Assembly: GCA_019426215.1 (NCBI GenBank)
Contig: CM033402.1
Location: 20,341,104-20,405,103 of the forward strand
DNA: 64,000 bases
Source: Buddleja alternifolia
Taxonomy: Eukaryota; Streptophyta; Magnoliopsida; Lamiales; Scrophulariaceae
Direction of reading: 5' to 3'
The notes below the pieces were generated by a model, which worked only from the letters and a program-made list of their open reading frames with translations, made no database searches and was not told where the DNA came from. Position 1 is the stretch's first letter. Every line of letters begins with the position of its first letter. The translations under genes were made by a program, and so were the position numbers. This document shows positions 33,801 through 44,982 of this stretch, one piece after another.

Positions 33801-36197
33801 CAAATGCTTGAACGATTAGCCGGGCATGATTTCTATTGTTTTCTAGATGGTTACTCCGGCTATAATCAAATTGCCATAGATCCTGAGGACCAAGAGAAAA
33901 CCACTTTCACTTGTCCTTATGGCACATTTGCTTATAGAAGGATGCCATTTGGCTTGTGTAATGCCCCGGCCACTTTTCAAAGATGCATGATGGCTATTTT
34001 TCATGATATGGTTGAAGATTTCCTTGAAATTTTTATGGATGACTTTTCTGTTTTCGGAACAACTTTTGATATCTGTCTTGCTCATCTAAATGTTGTGCTT
34101 AAACGTTGTGAAGAAACCAACCTTGTTTTGAATTGGGAAAAATGCCATTTAATGGTCCGGGAGGGGATTGTACTTGGCCACAAGATCTCTCAAAAAGGGA
34201 TCGAAGTGGACCAAGCCAAGATTGAGGTCATTGAAAAACTTCCCCCGCCCACATCGGTAAAAGCTGTTAGGAGTTTCCTCGGGCATGCTGGTTTCTATAG
34301 GCGATTCATCTTGAATTTCTCTAAAATTGCGAAACCGTTGTCTAATTTGCTTGTTAAAGATGCACCTTTTGATTTCAATTCTTCTTGTATGCAGGCCTTT
34401 CTTGATTTGAAGGAACGCTTGGTTTCCGCCCGTATCATGTCATCCCCCGATTGGAGCTTACCATTCGAATTGATGTGTGATGCGAGTGACACCGCGGTTG
34501 GAGCGGTCCTTGGCCAAAGGAAGGAAAAGGTATTTCGAACCATTTACTATGCTAGTAAAACTCTTAACGATGCACAATTGAATTATGCCACCACGGAAAA
34601 AGAATTACTCGCCATAGTCTTTGCATTCGATAAATTCCACTCTTACCTCGTGCTAAACAAAGTGATAGTTTACACCGATCATTCGGCTTTAAAATATTTG
34701 CTTGCCAAGAAAGATGCTAAACCAAGACTTCTTAGATGGATTTTGTTACTCTAAGAATTTGATTTAGAGATAAAAGATAAGAAAGGCACCGAAAATGTAG
34801 TAGCCGACCACCTCTCACGATTAGAGCTAGTGAATGATCCGTTAGATGAGACACCAATTCGTGAGGAATTCCCAGATGAACACCTCCTTGCTATTTCTGA
34901 AAAAATTTCACCTTGGTATGCTAACTTTGCCAATTACATTGTTACGGGCCGTCTTCCCCCGGATATCACTTTTCATCAAAAGAAGAAATTTCTATCTGAT
35001 GTAAAGCAATATCTTTGGGACGAACCCTTTTTATTCAAAGTTTGTGCAGATGGTTTAATTCGACGTTGCATACCCGAAACGGACGTGCATGCTATCCTAT
35101 CTCATTGTCATGATATGGCGGTAGGTGGCCATTTTGGGCCTTCCAAAACGGTAGCTAAGATCCTCCAATCAGGTTTCTTCTGGCCTACTCTTGTTAAAGA
35201 TGCACATCATTATGTCAAATCTTGTGATCGCTGTCAACGAATGGGGAACATCTCTAAACATCATGAAACGCCCTTAAATAGCATGTTAGAGTGTGAGTTG
35301 TTTGATGTATGGGGTGTGGATTTCATGAGCCCTTTCCCCAGTTCTTGTTCAAATAAATATATCCTTGTTGCGGTAGACTATGTCTCCAAATGGGTGGAAG
35401 CCGTGGCCTTGCCTACTAATGATGCTCGGGTTGTCACTCGTTTTCTGAAGAAGCATATTTTTACTCGATTTGGAACTCCCCGAGCCATCATTAGTGACGG
35501 GGGCACCCACTTCTGCAACAGGCAGTTTGAACTTTTATTGACCAAGTACGGGGTGAAGCATAAAATTTCGACCCCATACCACCCACAAACTAGTGGCCAA
35601 GTGGAGGTCTCGAATAGGGAGATTAAGCGTATTTTAGAAAAAATTGTCAACGCATCAAGAAAGGATTGGTCCCTTAAATTGGATGATGCTCTTTGGGCTT
35701 ATCGGACCGCCTATAAAACCCCAATTGGCATGTCCCCGTATCGTCTTGTTTTTGGTAAAACATGTCACTTGCCCGTTGAACTCGAGCATCGTGCTTATTG
35801 GGCCATTAAGTTTCTAAATTTTGACTCTCAAAGTGTAGGTACACAACGTTTGCTACAACTCAACGAGCTCGAAGAATGGCGTCATCTTGCCTATGAGAAC
35901 GCAAAACTCTATAAGGAGCGGACCAAAATGTGGCATGACAAACATATTCTCCCCCGGGAATTCCACAAGGGAGAGCGGGTGTTGCTATACAACTCTCGAC
36001 TCCGACTCTTCCCCGGGAAGCTTAAGTCTCGATGGTCGGGCCCATTTTTGATTTCCCAGGTCTATCCATCCGGCGCCGTTGAGCTTACAACAGATAAAGG
36101 ACATACTTTCTTGGTCAACGCTCAACGTCTAAAACCTTACTTAGGGATGGATGGACCAAGAGACAAAGAGTCCTTCATCCTCGCGGACCCTTCGTGA
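30825..36197 (+). pseudogene. Athila gag-pol polyprotein with one in-frame stop
   Basis: The start is taken at ATG 30825 (MTRSSNKPLYELEPEIER), as in Athila gag; an upstream in-frame ATG at 30774 is hydrophobic leader-like and less likely. Order: gag (GDPFYGEPHESPHAHL, FFPPSKINELR, SNESLAEAWARYK), a Pro/Ala-rich linker, aspartic protease (DSGASINLLPYSLF, codon about 32707; VPLILGRPFL), reverse transcriptase (WRVCIDYRKLN, FMDD near 34032, FGLCNAPATFQ), RNase H (FELMCDASD, TDHSALKYLL) and integrase (HCHD...CDRC zinc finger; [26 protein letters not shown]). A TAA at 34752-34754 stops the frame at the end of RNase H, where the family has a Gln codon. The same frame then runs on to 36197. Everything else reads open, so the lesion is recent. 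Confidence 0.95.
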
Positions 36198-37320
36198 TTC
36201 TTCGCTTTCAGTCGAGCTAATGACTCTAAACTAGCGCTTCTTGGGAGGCAACCCATGTTTTCTTTCCGTTTCCTTTTCTTTTTCCCTTATTATCCCGTTT
36301 GTTACTTTATTTTCTAGTCTTACATCTTTGTTAGTTTGTGTTTTAAGTGTTTTGTCTCTTCCCTTTTGAAACAGGAAATGAAATTCTTTACAAAATATTT
36401 CCGAACGGGGCGCCCAAGCGCCGAGAAAACAGGCGCCTAGGCGCCCGATTCTGAAAGGGGCGCCCAAGCGCCGAGAAAACAGGCGCCTAGGCGCCCGATT
36501 CTGAAAGGGGCGCTCAAGCGCCGAGAAAACAGGCGCCTAGGCGCCCGGTTCTGAAAGGGGCGCCCAAGCGCCGAAACAACGCCCGCCTAGGCGCGGGCAT
36601 TACAAGTAAAAAATTTCCAGGTACGCTGTGTCGCGCGCCTAGGCGCCCAAACACGCGCGCCTAGGCGCCCATTTCTGAATTAAACAAATTTGTGGGTCAA
36701 ACGGTCAAAATTCTACACAAACTCTTCACAACTCCTCTCCCAAGCGATTTCCGGCGACACTCTCACCTTTTCCGGCCATCTCCACCATGTTTCACCGCCA
36801 CTTTCCATCAACATCACTCGCTGCACAGTGACCCCTCCTTCACATTCAACTCGGTGCGAAAATTTTGGGGAAAAAGGTGAGTTTTGGCTTTACCTTTCTT
36901 CCATTTCCGATTCATAGACGACGAGTAGGTGCCTTACATTATATTTTGAGGATTATTTGGGGCTTCGTCCGATTGTGGATTGAATTTTTTTTAGGACTTC
37001 TATTGAATTTGTGGATCGTAAAAAAAAAATAAAAAAAAAATTTGAGGGTTGTTGTTGTTGAATTGGATAATCTATTGTTATCAATTTGTGGGTTGAAATT
37101 GAATTTGTGGGTTGTTGTGTTGAAATTGGATGCTATTTTGTTGATTAAATTGTGGATTATTGCTTAAAAAATTGAGGAATCGGTTAAATCTGTGGATTGT
37201 TGCTAGAGTGTGGGTTGCTCTCTGATTTTGGTGTGTTGTTGGGGGTTGACGATTGTTGTATTTGGTTGGTTGCATTTGGGTTGATTTGAGTAGTTGAGAA
37301 GTTGATCATTGTTGTTGCAA
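36198..37320 (+). other. pol-ORF3 spacer of the Athila element
   Basis: Non-coding spacer with a 50-bp GC-rich tandem array (36407-36606), further GCGCC(T)AGGCGCC palindromes up to 36670, then a G/T-rich tract (37040-37300) leading to ORF3. A possible splice acceptor for a subgenomic ORF3 RNA could lie here, but I cannot pick one. Confidence 0.7.
36407..36606 (+). repeat. Tandem array, 4 x 50 bp, GC-rich with inner palindrome
   Basis: Units begin at 36407, 36457, 36507 and 36557 with GGGGCGC(C/T)CAAGCGCCGA. Each contains AGGCGCCTAGGCGCCC. The first two copies are identical over their length and the fourth is diverged at its 3' half. Confidence 0.97.
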
Positions 37321-38627
37321 ATGACGAGAACTACCAACAGACCGTCCAAGGGTAAGAAAAAAGTGGGTGAGGGTTCCTCTAATGAGCCCGAGACTCCCGA
37401 TAATACCCGTTTTGAAAACCCCCAAGTCCAAATTATGTGTCAGAGTTTGAGCACCCCCCGCACCCTTATTAAGGAGCACTATTTAACCACCCGGGGACAG
37501 CCCTCTGTGCACGAATTGATACAGTTTCATCGCTTACAGTTTTTCTGTCAAAAGCCCGAGGCCATTCATCTTCCTTGGGTCCTGGAATTCTTCAGCTCCG
37601 GGGTTTATGATGAGATTGAGACACGAGGATGGCTGGGGACTACCCTTTTGGTTCGGGGCAAACATGTCAATTATGAGTTGAGACAGATTAGGGAGAGCAT
37701 AGGCACCCCGACCCCTCAGACATGCGAGTTCACCACTCTTTACAATGCAGGGCGCCTCCGAGTTAGCCTGTCGGATATTTTGCGGGTTATTGGCCGAGAA
37801 GGGTGGGAATGGGTACCCGGAGAAGCTCATGTCCCCCGTAGGGCTCTATTACCCGAGGCTGCTTTCTGGCTCGACTTCATCCGATTCAATTTAATACCGA
37901 GTACCAATCGATCAGAGGCAAACAAGGAACGGGCCACCTCATCTACGCTATTATGTCCAAGAAAGCTGTGGACTTTGCCCGGGTAATCCACAAGTCTTTG
38001 ACGGACCACTTTAGGAAGTTGAAGAATGAGTTAGGGCCGTTGATTAACAAAGAATTGGCTAAGCAAAAGGGAGAAGGTCCCACTCAGAAGATTCCCATCA
38101 TTCTCCCGTCACTGATCACAGCTTTATGCAAGGCGGCTAAGATTCCCACATTTCCTTTGGAGCGTACTGAGCTTCCTGGTTCTTATCTCACCGTGGTAGA
38201 TGACGACTCCCAGGCTCCTCCACCACCAGCTACTTCCAAGAGGCCTCGCCCGTCTTCATCCCGATCTACTAGCTCCCCACAGTTTCCACCTATGGATGCC
38301 GCTGCCATTAGACAATTAAAGGATGAATTGAGGGATGAGTTGCGAGATGAGATGAGGGTGGTCATGTCCGACACTTGTGCTTATTTCCGTCAGCTTTTTG
38401 TAGAGCATGATGCGTTTGTCGGTTGGGGGCCGTTTGATTATTCTGCTCCTCCACCTTACCCGCACCCCCCGCCTCAGCAGCCCGCAGATATGCACGAGTC
38501 AGGTGCTCTCGTTCCTGAAGGAGGTGATGATGAGGTTCATAATGATGAGGGTAGCCCGTTGATTGATTTGGATGATCTCGGCGGAGAGGATGAGGATTAC
38601 ATTGACCGTTTTGGCACCACCGATTAG
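37321..38627 (+). pseudogene. Athila ORF3 (env-like / 'putative plant transposon protein' domain), frameshifted
   Basis: The start is taken at ATG 37321 (MTRTTNRPSKGKKK); an ATG four codons upstream is possible. The first part (to about 37936) carries the domain recognisable by RGWLGTTLLVRGKHVNYEL, REGWEWVPGEA and AAFWLDFIRFNLIPSTNRSE. Around 37936-37938 one base appears to be missing. The continuation lies in the next frame (LIYAIMSKKAVDFARVIH) and runs to 38627. It includes a Pro/Ser-rich stretch, KDELRDELRDEMR and an acidic tail (DLDDLGGEDEDYIDRF). No convincing signal peptide or membrane segment is seen, so calling it an envelope protein would be unsupported. Its role in Athila elements is not known. 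Confidence 0.85.
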
Positions 38628-40308
38628 ACTTATCTTGTTTTATTTCCATGCATGTTTCTTTTCGTTTTTGGATATCTTTTGTTGGGATGTTGGATATTTT
38701 ATGTTTTATGTTTGGATGCTTGATGTTTTCTTTCCATGCATGTTTCTCATTTTTGTTTGTCTCGTTTTGTTTTATTCTATTCTATCCAATGTTTGATGCT
38801 CTGTATGGCTAGCATTTGTTTACCTATGTAGTGATCGACACAGTGATTGCCATCCGTGGACTTGATTGCCTTAAGTGGACTCGGGTTTGCTTTTCAGCTT
38901 CCCTATAGTGACGTGTACTTTGCCCTTCTCTTTTTCAAACATTGGGGACAATGTTCATGATAAGTGTGGAGGGGTATACTAGATCCATTATAGTCATGTT
39001 GATTCATGTTTTACATATTTCGGTCCAAGTTTGGGGGGTGCTGTACCTCTACATGTGAAATGTGTGCAATTTTAATTTTTTTTGGATAGAATTTCAACCC
39101 TTTACTTGAGGCATTGAGTATGGTTAATTTGAATACATGGTTATTTTTTTTTTTTGGATAGAATTTCAACCCTTCACTTGAGGCATTGAGTATGGTTAAT
39201 TTGAATACATGGTATGTTTTCTCTATCAATTTGGTTTTTAATGGCTATACACATCGTTCCTTGCTTATGGGATCCTAACTAGACTAGATTAACCTTAAGA
39301 TGATTCACATATGCACCTAAATGGAAGGTAGAGGAGTTGAGTGGGCAATCATTTTGAAACACTTAAAGGCTTGATCCCGGAAATATCAACTTAGAATTTT
39401 CACATGTGTTATGAGTTGAGAACGTTAACTTCGTGTGCTTAATAATAATAAAAAGAGGTTGAACATTGGTATGACTGAAAAAGTCAGGCTTAATAGATAC
39501 TGGGGGCGAAGAGCACCATGCCTAGAATACTGTACTATTTTGCTAATTTGAGCTAAGCTCAAGCCAATGCAAGTGTTAAGTGAATAAGGACCTAGTTTGA
39601 TTTTGTGGCCTTTGACACTCGAGCGATTAAGCCCTTAGGAATGTCTCCACATTTGATACCCTAAAGCCATCTGGTTTAGGAGTTATTGGCCTAAAACTCG
39701 TTACACGGGTGTCATAGAAAGCCTAAGAGGATCAAACATTGCACATGGTCTAGCCTCTAATGTTTCGAGTTGAAAGTGCATAAGATAAATCCGAAAGTGG
39801 AATGAAGTGATGAATTTTTAAGTGGCTATGAAGTTGTATTCAATTCTCGTACCATGTGAATAATCAAAAGTTGATAAATATGGGGTTAATGTTTGAAAAG
39901 TGGTAAGAATGCCACTTGACTATAATACTTGAGATTTACTACACTACACCCTTAGGATGATCTTTTCAATGTTAAGGCGTAACATGAACAAATGTGTGAT
40001 GTGTATATATTTGTAATATGAGCTTAAACAGATGAATTCATACCATTGTGTGCTATTAATCATTGTAATTTACGTTGAGTGATCGTGGTTGAAAATCTTT
40101 CGATTTTGTGGGTATATCGTCTGCAAACCCTCACGAGACTATAACTCGTCCTTTGAGGTAATTAAAAGGTTCAAAGGCTTGTTGCATTCGCTAAATGCAA
40201 CCGTTTACTCCACGAAAGTGAGTTAGGTAGTTTTCTTTTTGTTTCTCTCTTTGATTGATGATGTTTCCTTATCTTAAAACTCTTATTGCTCGAGTACGAT
40301 CAATTGAT
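38628..40308 (+). other. 3' untranslated region of the Athila element
   Basis: No reading frame. It contains ATTGGGGACAATGTTCATGATAAGTGTGGAGGGG (about 38941-38974), a G-rich phrase that looks like a second polypurine-type tract, CAAGTTTGGGGGG near 39027, and a local 72-bp duplication at 39076-39214. Motifs of this kind recur downstream of ORF3 in Athila-type elements. Confidence 0.7.
39076..39214 (+). repeat. Local tandem duplication, 72-bp period
   Basis: GGATAGAATTTCAACCC begins at 39084 and again at 39156, followed in both by ACTTGAGGCATTGAGTATGG. One base differs between the copies, so the duplication is recent. Each copy is preceded by a T-run, which may have helped slippage. Confidence 0.9.
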
Positions 40309-40322
40309 AAGTGTGGGGGTGT
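40309..40322 (+). other. Polypurine tract of the Athila element
   Basis: AAGTGTGGGGGTGT sits directly before the 3' LTR. It is the expected second-strand priming site. Confidence 0.8.
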
Positions 40323-41975
40323 TGATAAGAGGCATTTTTACGTGTTTTTAAGCCCCTTTGCGTTTATGTCTTAGGTTCATTTATCGCTTGATTCTTGCCA
40401 CATGTGCGTTTAATTCGTGCATTAAGTGATTTTAGGTCTTAAATGGATACAATCAAAGAACGGGATGAAAAATGACGTATAAAACAAGTTTAGGCCAAAT
40501 TGCTATGCACCCCTACGCCTAGGCGCCATCTTGCCCACGCCCGGGCGCCGTATCTACACCACTTTCCACGTTCGAGCGCTTTTTCCGTATGTTTAGAGAC
40601 CGAATTGGATAAAGTTTCCTTCTAAAAAGTTGTAGAACTATGTGTTAGCTTCAAATGAGGACTTGAATCATCCAAATCGGAGTTTTGTGGAGAGAGTTAT
40701 GAAGGAAATACAATTACTGCGCCAGACAGAGGCAAATACTCCCAACATTCTGCTGACGGCGCCCGAGCGCCATAATTCCCGCGCCTAGGCGTGGCCACAT
40801 CCGAGATTTGATTCCTTTCAGCCAAAAGATCATCATTTGATGGGGGAATGGAACATTTAAAGCCAAGAGGTCATCACATGTATGAGAGGGATGTCATAAG
40901 TATGTTTCTTACTAGATCTACTTTAGGGAATTTTATACTACTCACTTTAAGAGTAGTGGAGGACACACTAGGGGGGGCACACACTAGGAGCTGATTGGTG
41001 GTGGTCTTCTTAAGGCATTTTTGGCCATCACTTGACGGAGACATCTGGGAGGAAGAGAGAGAGGGAGGCATTTTGGCCATCACTTTTCACTCATCACCAT
41101 TTCTTCATCACTTTTGGAGGGGAACAAAGAGAGAGGAGCTAAGGATTGAAGATCAAGAGAGCAAAGATCCATCATCAATCAATTGAGGGAGTTTTAATTA
41201 TTTGCATTTACATGTTTATTTCCATGAGTATGTATATGTTTGTATTAGATTTTCTTAAGGCTTTGATGAGAGGCTAATATTGTAGAACTAAGGCCATGTG
41301 AAGGCCAAATTTATGAATCAATATATGTGAAGTTGCTCTTTGTATTAATTCTCCTATTGCTTTGTGTGTTAATTCTATGCTTTTATTCCAATCATGTGTT
41401 TGATCACCATATGCTTGCTATCTTGCCTAATCTAGTTGTTCGAGAGAAAATAGATTAGGGTGCAAGAGAATTAACACATCATCCGAAACAAATGAGGGAT
41501 TGCCCTAGAAATAGGTAAAGATTCCCGGGTGTTGTTAGCCGGATTCGTTCGGGGAAGCTCTAAAACGTTAATGCGTGATTTTTGATTAGATTCTCGGATA
41601 GACATATTTAGAGAACCGTCAATTAATCATAGGATTATTATGTGCCGAGACATCGGGTAATAGTTAATTTAGGAGTTTCCACCAAAGCAATAGGAGTATA
41701 ATAATTCGAAGAGTAGCTCATATATATTGACGAGTAGATTCGGTTGTAGCATGTGCCTTAGTCATTTTATCATACGTGAGATTAAATCTATAGTACGTTT
41801 CTTTTTGGTTCGTTAATTGCTTACTCGTTTTATTGCAATCTACTTTTGTTCATTTTCATTAATCATAAACTAAAATTCAAGTTTCCGTGGTTCGACAACC
41901 CGGACTTTTGGTCCACTTATTACTACATACGTCTAGTGCACTTGCTATCATAGCACGTTAGCTTTTAGCGTGTCA
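40323..41975 (+). repeat. 3' LTR of the Athila element
   Basis: Same length (1653 bp) and ends as the 5' LTR. Differences seen are in GGAT(G/A)AAG, TTCTA(C/A)AAAG, CCC(T/G)CGCC, TATGT(A/G)AAG, GCTCTA(G/A)AACG and TTGTT(T/C)ATT. Followed by the target duplication ATTTT. Confidence 0.97.
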
Positions 41976-41980
41976 ATTTT

Positions 41981-43004
41981 AGTATTTTATAATTTATAAA
42001 TAATATCAATTATTTTAAAAAAAACTCTAATAAATTATGAAAAGTAAAATTGGTGTCAATTTGGAAGTGAGATTAATTTTCTTTTTCAGATTTTAGAAAG
42101 TGAAAATAGAAAAAAGTATAATAGTGACTTTTACCAATTTTCCTTAATAAATAATTTTTTGAATGATGTAAATATTTATGAAAGAAGGTATAACCATGGT
42201 CTTAAATTTCGGTCAAAACCCGAAATTTCGATTGAAATTTGGGTTTCTTAGGGTTCTGAAGCCTCACTTTCGATCTAATTTTGTAGAGTGTCACTTAAAC
42301 CCGAAGTTTCATCGAAACCCTTAATTTCTCGAAATTTGAATATAAGACCAAATTATTTTGCAGAATACCCAACAAACTTTTGACCAAAACCTAAATTTTC
42401 CTAAAATTTTCATCAAAACCCAAATTTTTCTTAAATTTAAAGATAATATTAATTTTTTTTGATTTAAATATTTATGTTTAATTATGACATGTAAAAAAAA
42501 TTTGAAATATTCTTTTTCTTTCTTTCGGATCATAATTATCGAGTATGAAAATTATTGTGAGACGGAATATAACAATTTTGATCCTAGAAATTCCATATAA
42601 TTTTGAATAATAAATTTGAAAAATTATACATTGACCCCCTCACTTATTTTGTAATTATCAAAAATTCCTTCACCTTTTTGAAAATTACATAAAGTTCCCC
42701 TCATATTAAGTCATTCTTATAATTACAACCCTGAGTATTTAAAAATTCTTACAATTTTACCTCTGCAAACCTTATATATAGACCCCTTAATGGGTGTGTT
42801 GTTAATTTTCAAAAAATTGAAGGGGATTTTGGTAATTACGCATATGGTGAGGGGGTATATATGTAATTTTCCATAATATATTTTATTATAATTGTATGTG
42901 TTTTGTTTTAGTGAAGTTTTATAGATAGTTATTCATTACTTTGCTTTCAAATCCTATTTATTTTTAATTTCCACCACAAATTTTACTCATACTATTATTC
43001 GATC

Positions 43005-43010
<6 letters not shown>
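41981..43010. other. Intergenic DNA with two MITE-like sequences
   Basis: At 42198-42349 a 152-bp segment begins GGTCTTAAATTTCG and ends with the inverted CGAAATTTGAATATAAGACC. At 42618-42872 a segment begins GAAAAATTATACATTGACCCCCTCAC and ends in its near-complement GTGAGGGGGTATATATGTAATTTTCC. The flanks of the second (ATAATAAAT and ATAATATAT) could be a mutated 9-bp MULE duplication. No gene was seen. Confidence 0.5.

Positions 43011-43035
<25 letters not shown>
43011..43035. repeat. (TA)n tract, left half of a split microsatellite
   Basis: A TA run ends exactly at the TG that begins the gypsy derivative. The run resumes at 60088 directly after the CA that ends it. Confidence 0.85.
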
Positions 43036-43199
43036 TGATGTGCATTAGAATTTTTGGGGGCATAATTGTAATTAATCTATGGATGGGCCAGAATAACCCA
43101 AGTAGATTAATCTAATCAAAATGTGTTCCAACTTCTCTGATTGGGCCTATATACATTAATGGGCTACTATGAGATAAGCCCGACCTAGTAAATGGGCTA

Positions 43200-44713
43200 T
43201 GGTGGTCCCAAGTGGCATACGAAAGGGTCTAGAAGGGAGGGGGGTTGAATAGACCCAGAAGTCTTTTTCGACTTCAAAAATTTTCGTATCACTTTAAAAG
43301 TTTGAACGCTTTGGACAACTGAGCGCTTGGGTCAGACGCTTCAGAAAAGTTAACTTAGACTTAGTGATTTTAGCAGTTTACCAAAGTAGGGCAACGCTTA
43401 GATCGCTTAATCAGGGTTAGCACATCGGAAATGAGTTTTAGCGTTCTTTTAGTTAATTAAATCGCTTTGCACTTTAACTTGTCTCTTTCAAAGATAAATG
43501 ATGTAATAATAATAATAATAAGACAAATAAGGTAAATAACACAAGATATATAAGGTTCACTGGGTGGTGTAATCCCAGCTACGTCCTTCTTCTCCTTTTT
43601 CACTTGGAGGAATTTACTAGAATGATTTTCGAAGAATCACACAGAATCTTCTACACAATAGTAAAAGGGTGAAAATGATTTTGGGCTCCTTGATCACACA
43701 GACTTCAGCACCAATGAAGATCGTCTTCTTCAAGCTTCTCTCACTCAGAAATATTGCCTGAAAGGGTTCAACAACTTTTCTCACTCAGATGAAAGGTTGA
43801 GGTTTGTCACTAGGGTTTTGTTTGTTTTGGAAAAGATCAAACAACTTGGAATATCTCAGTTGGAATTTGAATTTCTTCTTTGGAAGATGTTTGAGATATT
43901 TGTGACTGTCTGGAATGTCGATAAAAAGCTTGAAAGATTTGGCTATGGAGTTTCTAAGCTTTTTCTAAGTTTCTTGTGTCTGTATGTAATTGTCTCTTGT
44001 AAAAAATTGTATCTCTATATATATGTTTTTAGGGTTTGCTGGTGTAAGGTATTTATAGGCAATTTCTTGGGATTTGTCAGTTGGACACATGTAGGAGCGT
44101 GCCTCTCACGAGGCGCGTGAGTATACCTTTTCTCTGACATTCCTGAAAGTTCGCTGAAGCCAATTGGACGGAAGCAACTGAAATTCTGAATTTTCTGACA
44201 GTCTGGTCAAAAGGTGGCTTGTCCGCAAGTCACATTAGCTTATCACATTTAATGCTCTTATCAGGCATTTAATGCATTTTGAATTTAATTCCCGTTGAAA
44301 ATAAATGCCCGTTGAATGATTGCATTTAAGTCCTTTATGACTTGAGGATTTATTTCGGGTGATTCTGACATAAGTCGCTTGAGGGGTTTCGAGCGCTTGA
44401 TCCATAAACCCTGAAATGAGATCTTTTAGCGTTTGACAGACGCTAAGAAGAAAATCTTTATCTCCGGTTGACTTCAGACGTTGGTCTTCAACTTCTTCTC
44501 TAATAGACTCACCTAGAATTCTACTAGCGATTCAGTCACTAAGACTTAGTCTAAATTCTACAAAGATAAAAATTACAAGCCTATAATAAATTACAACTTT
44601 CAAACGCTTATACATCATTCTATGAAAAATGGAAATTTACATTGTATTTTTGGGGTCTAACATTAAATCCTATCTTGTCATCATCAAAACATCTAACATG
44701 AAATTTCCTTACA
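43200..44713 (-). repeat. 3' LTR of the Sirevirus
   Basis: 1514 bp, from TGGTGGTCCC to TTTCCTTACA as seen on the plus strand. Minus-strand transcription signals would be inside. The interior includes repeated (G/C)AGCG(C/T)TT phrases. Confidence 0.93.
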
Positions 44714-44727
44714 ATTTCCCCTTTTTT
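44714..44727 (-). other. Polypurine tract of the Sirevirus
   Basis: On the minus strand AAAAAAGGGGAAAT stands directly before the 3' LTR start TGTAAGG. Confidence 0.88.
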
Positions 44728-44982
44728 GATGATGTCAAGACTCTTATAACTCTTTTATAATTTAAGAGTTACTTAAAGGAAAAGGCCCAAAGGAATATAA
44801 GTTAGCGTTTGAAAAGTTAGTAAAGTTAGTTAAAGTTAGATTAGCTTCAACAAGATGTTTCAGCGTTAAAACATTCATTCATTGAAAGAATTTTAAAGCA
44901 TACATGTTTTACACTGAAGGAAAACCATAAACTAAAAATGATAAAACAAAAAAAAGGATAAAACATAAAAGGAAACCAATCA

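Larger units (their letters stand above)
29010..41975 (+). mobile_element. Complete Ty3/gypsy Athila-lineage retrotransposon
   Basis: The 12,966-bp element is flanked by ATTTT (29005-29009 and 41976-41980). It has two 1653-bp LTRs, a tRNA-Asp primer site, gag-pol, a GC-rich repeat spacer, an Athila-type third reading frame, a long 3' untranslated region and a G-rich polypurine tract. I count six substitutions and no length change between the LTRs (about 0.36%). With a commonly used plant LTR rate (1.3e-8 per site per year) that means an insertion of roughly 0.1-0.2 million years. Only two coding lesions were found. Confidence 0.97.

Noticed and set aside
37321..38627. Athila ORF3 as a true envelope glycoprotein
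   Set aside because: No signal peptide, transmembrane segment or glycoprotein pattern could be seen, so only the positional name is kept.
43797..44120. Cys/Phe/Val-rich frame of 107 codons
   Set aside because: It lies within the Sirevirus 3' LTR, and the matching part of the other LTR does not keep the frame.
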